A DNA stretch of 64,000 bases from G963708325 sp963708325 (GCA_963708325.1 OY970203.1:620001-684000), one strand, 5' to 3'. Counted from the first letter of the stretch, positions 24,381 to 32,732 are shown. The notes: generated by a model from the letters alone, not told the origin. Made by a program: numbers and translations.

Positions 24381-25403
24381 TCAGCCGATCGCGACCATCC
24401 GCTCGATCGGGACGCGGGCCCGCTCGGCCGCCGCCGGGTCGACCTTGACCTCGAACTGCAGGTCGCGCAGGGAGTCGCGCAGCTTCGGCAGCGTGATCAT
24501 CTTCATGAACGGGCAGATAGCGCAGGGGTTGGCCTCGATCAGCTCGGCGCCCGGGGCCGCCTCGTGCAGCGGATAGAGCATGCCCGTCTCGGTGGCGACT
24601 ATGAACGAGCCCTCCGGGTTGGACTCGACGTGCCGCAGCATCCCCGACGTGGAGAGCATGTGCACGCCCTCGGGGTCGACGTCGCCGGCGGCGACGTACT
24701 CCATCACCTGGGTCGTGCAACCGCACTCGGGATGGATCAGGAACTCGGACTCGGGGTGCTCGGCCCGCATGCGGGCGATGTCGTCGGGCTTGATCGCGGC
24801 GTGGACGTGGCACTCGCCGTCCCAGACGTGCAGGCGCGGGCGCAGGCCGCGGTCGCGCAGCGTGCGCTGGACGAACGCGCCCAGCCACATGTCGGGGCCG
24901 AAGAGGACCTCGGCGTCGGGTCCGCGCTCGCCGAGGATGTGCTCGACGACGGCCACCGCGTTGGACGAGGTGCAGCAGTAGTCGGTCTCCGCCTTGACCT
25001 CCGCCGAGGTGTTGACGTACATGACCACGGCGGCGCCCGGATGCTCCGCCTTCCATGCGCGCAGCTGGTCGGCCGTGATCGAGTCCGACAGCGAGCATCC
25101 GGCTCGCAGGTCCGGGATCAGGACGGTCTTGTCCGGGGACAGCACGGAGGCCGTCTCGGCCATGAAGTGAACGCCGCAGAAGGCGATCACCTCGGCGTCG
25201 GTCGCCGCCGCCTGGCGCGACAGGGCCAGCGAGTCGCCGACGAAGTCGGCCACGTCCTGGACCTCCGGCACCTGGTAGTTGTGGGCGAGGATCACGGCGT
25301 TGCGCTCGGCGGCCAGTGCCCGCACCTCGTCGCCGAGCAGGCGGGCGCGCTCGCGATCGAGCGTCGGCACTTCGCTCGGGGTCAAAAGCGGGTACTCGGG
25401 CAT
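24381..25403 (-). CDS. nadA: Quinolinate synthase NadA
   Basis: A 340-residue enzyme that condenses iminoaspartate with dihydroxyacetone phosphate to quinolinate in NAD synthesis. Conserved blocks: AVILAHNYQVPEVQDVADFV, VIAFCGVHFMAETASVLSPD, YVNTSAEVKAETDYCCTSSN, FLIHPECGCTT and EANPCAICPFMKM. The cysteines in FCGVHFM, ETDYCC and NPCAICP match the three 4Fe-4S ligands of the family. nadC lies about 4.7 kb upstream; nadB is not in the window. A hairpin after the preceding GNAT gene separates it from that gene. The MauE-like gene follows after 46 bases, so co-transcription is possible. Confidence 0.97.
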   Translation of the reverse strand: MPEYPLLTPSEVPTLDRERARLLGDEVRALAAERNAVILAHNYQVPEVQDVADFVGDSLALSRQAAATDAEVIAFCGVHFMAETASVLSPDKTVLIPDLRAGCSLSDSITADQLRAWKAEHPGAAVVMYVNTSAEVKAETDYCCTSSNAVAVVEHILGERGPDAEVLFGPDMWLGAFVQRTLRDRGLRPRLHVWDGECHVHAAIKPDDIARMRAEHPESEFLIHPECGCTTQVMEYVAAGDVDPEGVHMLSTSGMLRHVESNPEGSFIVATETGMLYPLHEAAPGAELIEANPCAICPFMKMITLPKLRDSLRDLQFEVKVDPAAAERARVPIERMVAIG

Positions 25404-25524
25404 GGATTGGGCCCCTCTCGCCTTGCTTATGTTCGCCGGCCCGGCGCGACGCGCCTCAAACCAAGCGAATGAACTCGACCGACAGTCTACCGACCGCGGG
25501 CATTCGGGCCGCGTTGCGCAGCCC

Positions 25525-25562
25525 AGCGGTCTGTCCGGTCAGACGGCTCTGGACAGGCCGCT
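25525..25562 (-). terminator. Hairpin terminator candidate after the GNAT gene
   Basis: A 12-bp stem with one G-U type pair (AGCGGCCTGTCC against GGACAGACCGCT on the minus strand) around a 14-base loop. It begins within the stop codon of the GNAT gene. No T run follows, as is common in GC-rich actinobacteria. Confidence 0.5.
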
Positions 25563-26334
25563 AGCCGGCCGCCGGCGGAGCGGCGCCGAACAGCCGGTAG
25601 CTGAACAGCTCGCGGTAGCCGAGGCGCAGGTAGACCGGCTCCCCCATCGGCGACGCCTGCAGGTGGGCGGCCTCGGCGCCGCGCTCGAACGCCTCGTTGG
25701 TCACCGCCACCGTCACCGCCGCGCCGAGGCCGCTGTGGCGGGCGCGCTCCACGGTGCCCACCCACGCCACCAGCCCGAGGCGCTCGGCCACCATCACCAT
25801 CGCCGCCGCCACCGGCTCGCCCTCGAGGTAGGCCAGGGTGGCCGCCACGCGGCGGTCGAGCAGAAGCCGGTCGGACATCGCCTCGAACACCCCGTCGGGG
25901 AACCCGAGGGACGGGTATGAGGCGGCGCAGACCGCCCAGTAGTCACCCGCCCCGGCGCGGTCGGAGACGCGGCGCAGCTCCGCCCCCGCCGGCAGCGGCG
26001 GCGGCTCGAGCCGCTCGCTGACGACCATCTCCGGATAACGCATCAGCTCGGCCAGCCCGGCCCCGGCGGGCGGCTCGCCGTCGCCCGGGCGCAGGAAGGC
26101 GATGTAGCCGCGCCGCCGCGGCCCGAACCAGGCGCGGGCGCTCTCGATCGTCTCCTCCCATCCCGGGCCCTCCCGCTCTCGCATCGCGCCGCTGAAGAAG
26201 GGGAAGTCGATCGCGGCGGCGTAGAGCAGCTCGCCGTCGCGCCGCTCCACCTCTCCGCCCTCCATCTCGGTTGTGACGGCGTTGAAGCGCATCAGGTCGA
26301 GGTGGACCGCCTGGGCGAGCGCGGAGTCGCTCAT
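25561..26334 (-). CDS. GNAT family N-acetyltransferase
   Basis: A 257-residue protein. The C-terminal half (about 115-250) has the GNAT fold: a beta bulge VAWVGTVERARHSGLGAAVT, which is motif A for acetyl-CoA binding, then a helix TVAVTNEAFERGAEAAHLQA and PVYLRLGYRELFSYRLFG, the typical ending. The N-terminal 110 residues are less conserved and resemble the first half of a tandem GNAT. The substrate is unknown. The ATG is 33 bases from the divergent glycosylase start. The longer frame reading through that region is a shadow. Confidence 0.82.
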   Translation of the reverse strand: MSDSALAQAVHLDLMRFNAVTTEMEGGEVERRDGELLYAAAIDFPFFSGAMREREGPGWEETIESARAWFGPRRRGYIAFLRPGDGEPPAGAGLAELMRYPEMVVSERLEPPPLPAGAELRRVSDRAGAGDYWAVCAASYPSLGFPDGVFEAMSDRLLLDRRVAATLAYLEGEPVAAAMVMVAERLGLVAWVGTVERARHSGLGAAVTVAVTNEAFERGAEAAHLQASPMGEPVYLRLGYRELFSYRLFGAAPPAAG

Positions 26335-26354
26335 GGCCGCAGCGTAATGGCGTC

Positions 26355-26360
26355 TACGCT
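26355..26360 (+). promoter_or_regulatory. Candidate -10 element for a leaderless Fpg-type transcript
   Basis: TACGCT fits TANNNT and ends 7 bases before the GTG that must be the start of the glycosylase, as the next codon encodes the catalytic proline. The divergent gap to the GNAT start is only 33 bases, which leaves little room for a leader. Confidence 0.4.
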
Positions 26361-26367
26361 CTCGGGA

Positions 26368-27231
26368 GTGCCCGAGCTGCCCGAGGTGGAGATCACCGTG
26401 CGCCGGCTCGGCGCCGCCCTGCGCGGCGCCGAGGTGGAGTCCGCGCTCGCCCCCGGGGTGGCGACGATGAAGACCTACGACCCGCCCCTGGACGCGCTGG
26501 CGGGAATGCGGATCACGGACGTGCGCCGGGTGGGCAAGATGCCGGTGGTCGAGTTCGGCCCGGGCGGCGGGGACGCGCAGCTCGCCCTGCTCGTCCACCT
26601 GATGTCGGCGGGAAGGCTGCAGGTCTTCGACAAGCACGGCTCGCCACGCGACCGCAGCTCGCGCCTGCTGGTCCGCCTCGGCGACGGCCGCGAGCTTCGC
26701 CTGCGCGAGTTCGGCACCAGGCAGAGCGCCTGGGCCAGGCTGCTCGCCCCCGACGCCGTCGCCGCCGACGAGCTCGTCTCGACGCTCGGCCCGGAGGCGT
26801 GGCCGGCGCCGCCGCTCGACGAGCTGGCCCGGGCGATCGACCAGCCGCGCCACCTGCACCCGCTGCTGCGCGACCAGCGGGTGGTCGCCGGGATCGGGCG
26901 CTCGTGGGTGGACGAGATCCTCTGGGCGGCGGCGCTGTCGCCGTTTCGCAAGGGGTCCGACCTCGACGACGACGAGGTCGAGTGGCTGCACGCCTCGCTG
27001 AACATCCTCGACGGGGCGATCGAGCACTACGAGGAGGTGATCGGCGAGCGCGTGCCCGACAAGCTGCCGATGCCGCTGCGGGTGCACCGCCGCGAGGGCG
27101 AGCCCTGCCCGCGCTGCGGGGCGACGCTGGCCGCGGTGCACTTCGCCGAGCACACCACCACCTACTGCCCCAACGAGCAGACGGGGGGCCGCGTGCTCAA
27201 GGACCGCCGCCTTTCGCGGCTGTTGAAGTAG
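26368..27231 (+). CDS. Fpg/Nei family DNA glycosylase (divergent)
   Basis: A 287-residue protein. The family requires proline at position 2 as the nucleophile; the only start giving this is the GTG before PELPEVEITVRRL, so longer starts are rejected. Lysine is present in RRVGKMPVVEF and the H2TH region is QRVVAGIGRSWVDEILWAAA. The family excises oxidised bases and cuts the abasic site. Two departures are seen: GIGRSW where Fpg has GIGN-Y, and a C-terminal zinc finger that reads CPRCGATLAAVHF and then YCPNEQ, so the fourth ligand cysteine is a glutamate. It is probably an actinobacterial Fpg/Nei paralogue. Confidence 0.88.
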   Translation: MPELPEVEITVRRLGAALRGAEVESALAPGVATMKTYDPPLDALAGMRITDVRRVGKMPVVEFGPGGGDAQLALLVHLMSAGRLQVFDKHGSPRDRSSRLLVRLGDGRELRLREFGTRQSAWARLLAPDAVAADELVSTLGPEAWPAPPLDELARAIDQPRHLHPLLRDQRVVAGIGRSWVDEILWAAALSPFRKGSDLDDDEVEWLHASLNILDGAIEHYEEVIGERVPDKLPMPLRVHRREGEPCPRCGATLAAVHFAEHTTTYCPNEQTGGRVLKDRRLSRLLK

Positions 27232-27246
27232 CGCCTTCCGGGCGCT
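27230..27246. terminator. Bidirectional hairpin between convergent genes
   Basis: AGCGCC and GGGCGCT form a 6-bp stem around a short loop directly after the glycosylase stop codon. It lies in the 31-base gap between two convergent genes. No T run on either strand, so this is a weak call. Confidence 0.3.
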
Positions 27247-27262
27247 GCTCTTCGCGCGGGCG

Positions 27263-28600
27263 TTACGGGACTGCCGCGAACAGCCGCCATTCGTCGGATA
27301 TTCCCTTGAGGTGCTTCGCGCCGCGGTCCGCGAACCGAATCCCCGATCCGGCAACAAGATCCTTGACGGTGCTGGTGACGAGCACCTCCCCCGCGTCGGC
27401 GAGGGCTCCGACGCGCGCCGCGATGTGGACCGCGATCCCGCCAACGTCCTCATCCATCACCTCGACCTCGCCGGAGTGGAGCCCGATGCGCACCTCCAGA
27501 CCAATGGAGCGGGCCGTCTCCGCGATCGCGTGCCCACATCGGATCGCGCGCGCCGGGCCGTCGAAGGTGACGAGGTAGCCGTCGCCCAGCGTCTTCACCT
27601 CGCGTCCGCGGAAGCGCGTCAGCTCCTGCCGCACCGCCGCCTGGTGCGCCGTGAGCAGCTCGCGCCAGCGCGAATCCCCGAGCTCCCCCGCTCGCTCGGT
27701 CGAGCCGACGATGTCCGTGAACATCACCGTGGCCAGCACGCGGTCGGGCTCGGCTACCGAGCGGGCGCCGGTCAGGAACTCCTCGATCTCCCCGAGCAAG
27801 GCTTCCCAGTCGCCTGCCCAGGGCAGATGGTCGATCCCCGGAAGCTCCACGTACTGGGCGCCGGGGATCTGCGCGGCGAGCTCCTCGCCGGCGCGTCGAT
27901 TGACGACCCGGTCGCCATGCCGGTGGAGAACGAGCGTCGGAACATGGATCGTGGGCAGGACGGCTCGCACATCGATGTCCAGGAACATCTCGAAGATCTG
28001 CTGGGACATCGCCGGGCTCGCGGCGGAGCGCTCCATGCGGGCGGTGAACTCCACCGCCTCGGGATCGTCCGCGAAGCTCGGCGCAAAGAGCTCGACCATC
28101 CCCTCCGCCTGTTGCCCCCAGTCGGGGGCGATCAGCTCGGTGACGGACTCCCGAAGCGCCTCCGCGGGCGAGGCCCAGGGGTAGTCGGGCGCCTCGGTGG
28201 TGCGCCCCATGGCCCCGTGGAGCACCAGAGCGGTGACGCGTTCGGGGTGAGTGGCCGCGAACAGGACGCTCATCGGCCCGCCCTCGGAGATCCCGAAAAG
28301 GGCTGCCCGCTCTGACCCGGCGGCGTCCATGACCGCACGGACGTCGTCGATCCGAAGCTCGAGGGTTGGCACCTCGCTGACAGGGTCGGACAGCCCGGTG
28401 CCGCGCTTGTCGAAGATGATCAGGCGCGAGAATGAGCTGATCCGCTCGAAGAAGCGAGCGAACGCAGGCGACTCCCACTGGAGCTCGAGGTGGGTGGCGA
28501 AGCCGAGGACGAGGACCACGTCGATTGGCCCGTCGCCGACGATCTGGTAGGCGATCGATGCGTCGCCGGACTTGGCGTAACGTGTCGACGGAGTGCTCAT
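27263..28600 (-). CDS. Alpha/beta-hydrolase fused to class III adenylate/guanylate cyclase domain
   Basis: A 445-residue fusion. Residues about 10-275 are an alpha/beta hydrolase with nucleophile elbow FGISEGGPM, an oxyanion region VLGFATHLEL and a terminal histidine in PGIDHLPWAGD. Residues about 285-445 are a class III cyclase catalytic domain with metal aspartates in TVMFTDIVGSTERAGELG and KTLGDGYLVTF. The usual transition-state asparagine in the N-x-x-A-R motif is histidine here (AVHIAARVGAL), as I recall also from some actinobacterial hydrolase-cyclases. Such proteins may couple ligand binding to cyclic nucleotide signalling; cyclase activity is uncertain. Confidence 0.9.
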   Translation of the reverse strand: MSTPSTRYAKSGDASIAYQIVGDGPIDVVLVLGFATHLELQWESPAFARFFERISSFSRLIIFDKRGTGLSDPVSEVPTLELRIDDVRAVMDAAGSERAALFGISEGGPMSVLFAATHPERVTALVLHGAMGRTTEAPDYPWASPAEALRESVTELIAPDWGQQAEGMVELFAPSFADDPEAVEFTARMERSAASPAMSQQIFEMFLDIDVRAVLPTIHVPTLVLHRHGDRVVNRRAGEELAAQIPGAQYVELPGIDHLPWAGDWEALLGEIEEFLTGARSVAEPDRVLATVMFTDIVGSTERAGELGDSRWRELLTAHQAAVRQELTRFRGREVKTLGDGYLVTFDGPARAIRCGHAIAETARSIGLEVRIGLHSGEVEVMDEDVGGIAVHIAARVGALADAGEVLVTSTVKDLVAGSGIRFADRGAKHLKGISDEWRLFAAVP

Positions 28601-28655
28601 CGGTCGAGGTATCGGTGAACGAATCCCGCAAACAGCGCGATGACCACTTCGCGTG

Positions 28656-29171
28656 TCAGCGGCCGGCGAGTTGGCGCGCGAGCGCGCGACCCACGGTGAT
28701 CGGGTGGTTGAACACGGTGGCGACGCGGCCGGTGACGCTGAGCGGATCGTGGGCGATGCCGAGCTGGCGCAGGATCGTGCCGGCGTCGAAGTAGACGCGC
28801 TCGCAGACCAGCCGGTCCTCCTCGAACACGAAGACCGCGCAGAAGCGCATCTTGAACCTCCGCCCCGTCGGCGGCAGGCCGCGGAACGGCCCGTCGTGGG
28901 TGCCGTAGAGCATCGCCTCGACGATCACCGCGTCGTCGCAGTGGTGCAGCTCGAGCAGCTCGTTGCGCTGGTCGGGGAACGCCGTGCGGGTCTCCTCGAA
29001 GTAGGCCATCACCTCGGCCGGCCCGTCGTGGACCTCGCCGGTGCCGATCAGCTCGTAGCGGGGATGGTCGAAGGTCTCGAGCGTGACGTCGAACTCGTGC
29101 CGGTTCTCCGACTCCATGTGCTCCCGCACGATCTCCTCGCGCTTGGCGCGCAGCGCCTTGGTCACCGCCAT
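28656..29171 (-). CDS. SnoaL-like (NTF2 fold) protein
   Basis: A 171-residue protein with the SnoaL-type ester cyclase pattern: EHMESENRHEFDVTLETFDH at the N terminus, AEVMAYFEETRTAFPDQRNE in the centre, GTHDGPFRGLPPTGRRFKMR and VFEEDRLVCERVYFDAGTIL near the end. The same architecture is found in polyketide cyclases and many uncharacterised proteins, so the substrate is unknown. It lies just downstream of nadC on the same strand (12-base gap) and may be co-transcribed. Confidence 0.85.
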   Translation of the reverse strand: MAVTKALRAKREEIVREHMESENRHEFDVTLETFDHPRYELIGTGEVHDGPAEVMAYFEETRTAFPDQRNELLELHHCDDAVIVEAMLYGTHDGPFRGLPPTGRRFKMRFCAVFVFEEDRLVCERVYFDAGTILRQLGIAHDPLSVTGRVATVFNHPITVGRALARQLAGR

Positions 29172-29183
29172 CGGCCGATCACT

Positions 29184-30041
29184 CTATAGCGGCTCGATCA
29201 GCATGCTCACGTCCAGCGCCGGGGCCGAGTGCGTGAGCGCCCCGACCGAGACGAAGTCGACGCCGGTGGCGGCGACCTCGGCGACGTTGTCGAGCGTGAT
29301 CCCGCCGGAGGCCTCCAGGGTCGCCCCCTCGCCGGCCTCGTCGCGGGCGGCGACGGCAGCGCGCAGGTCGAGGAGGTCCATGTTGTCGAGCAGCAGCCGC
29401 CCGGCGCCGGCGGCAAGCGCCTCGCGGACCTCGGCGAGGTCGCGGCATTCGACCTCGACGGGCATCCCGGTGGCGACGGCCGCTTTCACGGCCGGCCCCA
29501 CCCCCCCGGCGAAGGCGACGTGGTTCTCCTTCACCAGGATCGCGTCGTGGAGCCCCATGCGGTGGTTGGTCCCGCCGCCCGCCGCCACCGCCCCCTTCTC
29601 CAGGACGCGCAGGCCGGGCGTCGTCTTGCGGGTGTCGAGGATGGTCGCGTCCGTCCCCGCCACCGCCCGAACGTAGCGGGCGGTGAGCGTGGCGACCCCG
29701 GAGAGGTGGCAGAGGAAGTTCAGGGCGGTGCGCTCCGCGGCCAGCAGCGACGCCGCCGGGCCGGAGGCGACAGCGACGTCGGCGGGGACCCGCCCGCGCC
29801 ATTCGCCCTCGGCGGCGAGCCCCTCGAGGTCCTCGATCCCGCACAGTCGCAGGGTCTCGGCGACGGCGTCGAGGCCGAAGAGGACACCGGGCTGCTTCTG
29901 GACCAGCCGCGCCCGGCCGCGAGCGTCCTGGGGCACGACCGCGTCGGCGGTGACGTCGCGACCGCCGGTGTCCTCGGCGAGGGCGCGGGCGATCAGGTCG
30001 CGGAGCGCCTCGGATGCCGGTGTCGGGTGTCCGATGGCCAC
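29184..30041 (-). CDS. nadC: Nicotinate-nucleotide pyrophosphorylase NadC
   Basis: A 285-residue quinolinate phosphoribosyltransferase. Conserved blocks: ALAEDTGGRDVTADAVVP, AAERTALNFLCHLSGVATLT, ILDTRKTTPGLRVLEKGAVA, GGGTNHRMGLHDAILVKENH and LEASGGITLDNVAEVAATGV. It converts quinolinate and PRPP to nicotinate mononucleotide, the step after NadA, so the window encodes two of the three de novo NAD enzymes. It lies 31 bases downstream of where ogt ends on the same strand reading order reversed: ogt follows upstream, so ogt, nadC and the SnoaL gene could share a transcript. Confidence 0.97.
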   Translation of the reverse strand: MAIGHPTPASEALRDLIARALAEDTGGRDVTADAVVPQDARGRARLVQKQPGVLFGLDAVAETLRLCGIEDLEGLAAEGEWRGRVPADVAVASGPAASLLAAERTALNFLCHLSGVATLTARYVRAVAGTDATILDTRKTTPGLRVLEKGAVAAGGGTNHRMGLHDAILVKENHVAFAGGVGPAVKAAVATGMPVEVECRDLAEVREALAAGAGRLLLDNMDLLDLRAAVAARDEAGEGATLEASGGITLDNVAEVAATGVDFVSVGALTHSAPALDVSMLIEPL

Positions 30042-30072
30042 TGGACAGGCAGCCTAGCCCGCGCCAGCCGGC

Positions 30073-30699
30073 CTACAGCGCTCCCTCCATCCGCAGCAGC
30101 GACTGCTTCATCTGCGGGCCGCCGCCGTAGCCGCCGACCTCGCCGCCGCTGCGGAGCACGCGGTGGCAGGGGACGACGATCGGGATCGGGTTGCGGTGAA
30201 GCGCGTTGCCCGCCGCCCGGGAGGCGCGGCGGTTGCCGGCCTCGGCCGCCACACCGGCGTAGGTCGAGGTGTCGCCGTAGGGGATCCGCGCGGTCGCGCG
30301 CAGAACCCGGCGGTTGAAGCCGCGCGTCAGGCGCCAGTCGAGATCGAGGTCGAACCGCCGTCGGCGCCCGGCGAAGTACTCGTCGAGCTGCCGGCGCTCC
30401 CGATCGAGCCGCTGCGGCGACTCCAGCACGCGCGGCGAGAGCCGGCCGGCCAGCTCCTCGAGCATCGCATCCTCGTCGAAGCTGGGCTCCCGCTCGTCGT
30501 CCTCGGCCCCCAGGAACCCGATCCGCACCAGCCCCCGCGGGGTGCTCGCGACGAGCAGGTCGCCGAACGGGGACCCCACCAGGGCGTAGGCGACGTCCAC
30601 CAGGCCCTCGGCGGCGGCCCTGGCGAGCAGCCGCTGCGCGGCGTCGCCGGAGCCCGGACCACGCGCCGCATCGCTCAATGCCTTGCCGAGCTCGCTCAT
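30073..30699 (-). CDS. ogt: Methylated-DNA-protein-cysteine methyltransferase
   Basis: A 208-residue O6-alkylguanine-DNA alkyltransferase. The suicide cysteine lies in IPIVVPCHRVLRSGG, the DNA-binding helix in IPYGDTSTYAGVAAEAGN, and the arginine finger in ASRAAGNALHRNP. It removes alkyl groups from guanine O6 in a single-turnover reaction. The ATG overlaps the stop codon of the ECF sigma factor by 4 bases, which links the two translationally. The longer open frame upstream is a shadow of the sigma gene. An N-terminal extension of about 35 residues precedes the usual first strand. Confidence 0.93.
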   Translation of the reverse strand: MSELGKALSDAARGPGSGDAAQRLLARAAAEGLVDVAYALVGSPFGDLLVASTPRGLVRIGFLGAEDDEREPSFDEDAMLEELAGRLSPRVLESPQRLDRERRQLDEYFAGRRRRFDLDLDWRLTRGFNRRVLRATARIPYGDTSTYAGVAAEAGNRRASRAAGNALHRNPIPIVVPCHRVLRSGGEVGGYGGGPQMKQSLLRMEGAL

Positions 30700-31157
30700 C
30701 TCGTCCACTCCTTCCGGATCGCGTTCAGCCCCTCGTGCACGTTCTGGCGGGCCGCCCCCTCCGAGCAGCCGACGATGCGGCCGATCTCGCGGTAGTCGAG
30801 CCCGCAGACGAAGCGGTGCGCGACCGCCGCCCTCTGCTTCGGCGGCAGCGCGCCGACCGCGCGCCACAGCTCCGGCGCGCCGTGGTTGGTCGAGGCGGGG
30901 GTCTGCGGCAGCTCGGCCACGGGAAGCGGGCGCCGCCTGCGCGCGCGGTGGCTGTCGAGCGCCTTGCGGTGCGCGATCGTCAGCACCCAGGAGCGCAGGT
31001 TGCGGGCGTGCGTCAGCCGCGGGTAGGCGCGCAGGGCGGAGATGAAGGTCTCCTGGAAGCAGTCGTCGGCGTCGTGCGGCCCGACCGACGCGACCAGAAA
31101 GGCGTGCACGTCGGCCCCGTGCTGATCGACCAGCGCCTGGAAGGGGGGCAGGCTCAT
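30696..31157 (-). CDS. RNA polymerase ECF-type sigma factor
   Basis: A 153-residue group IV sigma factor. Region 2 (about 8-70) includes DADDCFQETFISALRAYPRL and NLRSWVLTIAHRKALDSHRA. Region 4 (about 95-150) includes ALPPKQRAAVAHRFVCGLDY and EIGRIVGCSEGAARQNVHEG, a helix-turn-helix. No anti-sigma gene is adjacent. The stop overlaps the ATG of ogt, so the sigma factor and a DNA-alkylation repair enzyme are made from one transcript. A role in alkylation stress is suggested by this context only. Confidence 0.92.
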   Translation of the reverse strand: MSLPPFQALVDQHGADVHAFLVASVGPHDADDCFQETFISALRAYPRLTHARNLRSWVLTIAHRKALDSHRARRRRPLPVAELPQTPASTNHGAPELWRAVGALPPKQRAAVAHRFVCGLDYREIGRIVGCSEGAARQNVHEGLNAIRKEWTR

Positions 31158-31221
31158 CGCTGCCTACAAAACGCCGCCGCGACCGCAAACGTCAGGTCAG
31201 TGGCGCCGACAGCGGCGGCGC

Positions 31222-32332
31222 TCACGCGCCCGCCGTGCGCAGCAGGTACTCGCGGACGAAGTCGTCGATGTCGCCGTTCAGCACCCGGTCGGTGTCGCCG
31301 GACTCGTGTCCCGTGCGGTGGTCCTTGACGCGCTGGTCGGGGTGCAGGAAGTAGCTGCGGATCTGCGAACCCCAGGCGACGTCCTTGACCTCGCCGCGCT
31401 CCTTCGCCAGCTCCTCGGCGCGCTTGCGCTCCTCCAGCTCGATCAGCTTCGAGCGCAGGAGCTGCATCGCCACCGCCTTGTTCTGTGCCTGCGATCGCTC
31501 GTTCTGGCACTGCACGACGACGCCCGTGGGGACGTGGGTGATCCGCACCGCCGAGTCGGTCTTGTTGACGTGCTGGCCGCCGGCGCCCGAGGCGCGGTAG
31601 GTGTCCACCCTGATCTCCCCCTCGTCGATCTCGACGTCGACGCCCTCGTCCACCAGCGGCGCGACGTCGACCTGGGCGAAGCTCGTGTGGCGCCGCGCGG
31701 AGGAGTCGAAAGGCGAGATCCGCACCAGGCGGTGGACGCCGCGCTCCGCGGCGAACAGCCCGTAGGCGTTCTCGCCGCGGGCGATGAAGGTGGCCGACTT
31801 CAGCCCCGCCTCCTCTCCGGGGGATGCCTCCTTCATCTCCACCTTCAGGCGGCGCCGCTCGGCCCAGCGCAGGTACATGCGCAGCAGCATCTCGGCCCAG
31901 TCCTGGGAGTCCGTCCCGCCGGCGCCGGCGTGGACGCTGACGACGGCGTCGCCGGGGTCGTACTCGCCGCCGAACAGCCGCGCCTCCTCGAGCTCGGCGA
32001 GCCGGCGCTCGACCGAGTCGAGCTGCTCGCCAAGCTCGGCCGCCATCTCGGGGTCGTCCTCGGCCAGCTCGGCCAGCTCGACGAGATCGGCCGCGTCGGA
32101 CTCCAGCGAGCGATAGGCGTCGAGCCGCCGCTTCGCCCGCGCGTGCTGCGCGGACACCTCGGCGGCCGCCGACTGGTCGTCCCAGAAGCCCGGGCGCTGC
32201 ATCTCGGCCTCGAGCCGCTCCACCTCCGCCTCCAGCGCGGCGGGGTCAAAGATAGTCCGCGAGCAGCTTCAGCTGGTCGCGGACTTCGTCGAGCCGGACG
32301 GATGCGGCCTCGCGGCTGAGCGGCTCGGGCAT
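31222..32332 (-). CDS. prfB: Peptide chain release factor 2 (programmed +1 frameshift)
   Basis: RF2 of about 369 residues encoded in two frames. Translation from the ATG gives 28 codons ending TAT CTT TGA C. A +1 slip at CTT TGA (skipping base 32248) joins it to the main frame, which continues DPAALEAEVERLEAEM and contains GGQ in ASGAGGQHVNKTDS and the UGA-reading SPF motif (RISPFDSSARR). RF2 recognises UGA and UAA and releases the polypeptide. The in-frame UGA is the classic autoregulatory site: plenty of RF2 terminates early. A frame-only prediction beginning at GTG (32223) misses the N terminus. TAATCT lies 6 bases before the ATG. Confidence 0.96.
32245..32251 (-). promoter_or_regulatory. 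prfB: Programmed +1 ribosomal frameshift site of prfB
   Basis: CTTTGAC on the minus strand, identical to the slippery heptamer known in prfB of many bacteria. The in-frame stop is UGA, which RF2 itself reads. An upstream internal Shine-Dalgarno-like sequence is weak here (GGAC four bases before CTT), unlike the strong AGGGGG of E. coli. Confidence 0.93.
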
Positions 32333-32338
32333 GCGCAC

Positions 32339-32344
32339 AGATTA
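32339..32344 (-). promoter_or_regulatory. Candidate -10 element of prfB (leaderless)
   Basis: TAATCT fits TANNNT and lies 6 bases before the prfB ATG, within the 13-base gap to the upstream SnoaL-like gene. No Shine-Dalgarno sequence is visible in that gap. No -35 box was recognised. Confidence 0.35.
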
Positions 32345-32345
32345 G

Positions 32346-32732
32346 TCACAGGCCGGTGGCGCGCAACGCCTCGGCGCGGTCCGAGAACGGCTGCCAGCGG
32401 GCGATCAGCCCGTCGCGGAATGTGAACAGCGCCGCCACCTCGTCGTCGTGAGCGAGCTCGTCGTGCTCGCGCCACCACCACTGCTGCCGGATCAGGGCGA
32501 CGACGTGATTGCCCTTCTCGCGCAGCTCCTCCACGACGATCCGCTGGTGCAGCTCGCCCGCCGGGTTCCGGGTCCCCCAGCGGCGCGCCTCGTCGAGCCC
32601 GATCCGCAGGCCGCGCGCGGTCTGAAGCTCCACGTCGGGGTGCAGGGTCTTCACGAAAGAGTCCACGTCCTCGGCGTTGAACGTCTCGTAGAAGCGCCTG
32701 ACCGTACGGACGGCGGCGCTCTCTGCGGTCAT
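32346..32732 (-). CDS. SnoaL-like (NTF2 fold) protein
   Basis: A 128-residue single-domain protein of the SnoaL-like/NTF2 type: VRTVRRFYETFNAEDVDSFV, then TLHPDVELQTARG, then HDDEVAALFTFRDGLIARWQ. The family covers isomerases, cyclases and many proteins of unknown function; no catalytic set is evident. It is encoded between secA and prfB on the same strand with gaps of about 10 bases, so all three may be transcribed together. Confidence 0.85.
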   Translation of the reverse strand: MTAESAAVRTVRRFYETFNAEDVDSFVKTLHPDVELQTARGLRIGLDEARRWGTRNPAGELHQRIVVEELREKGNHVVALIRQQWWWREHDELAHDDEVAALFTFRDGLIARWQPFSDRAEALRATGL

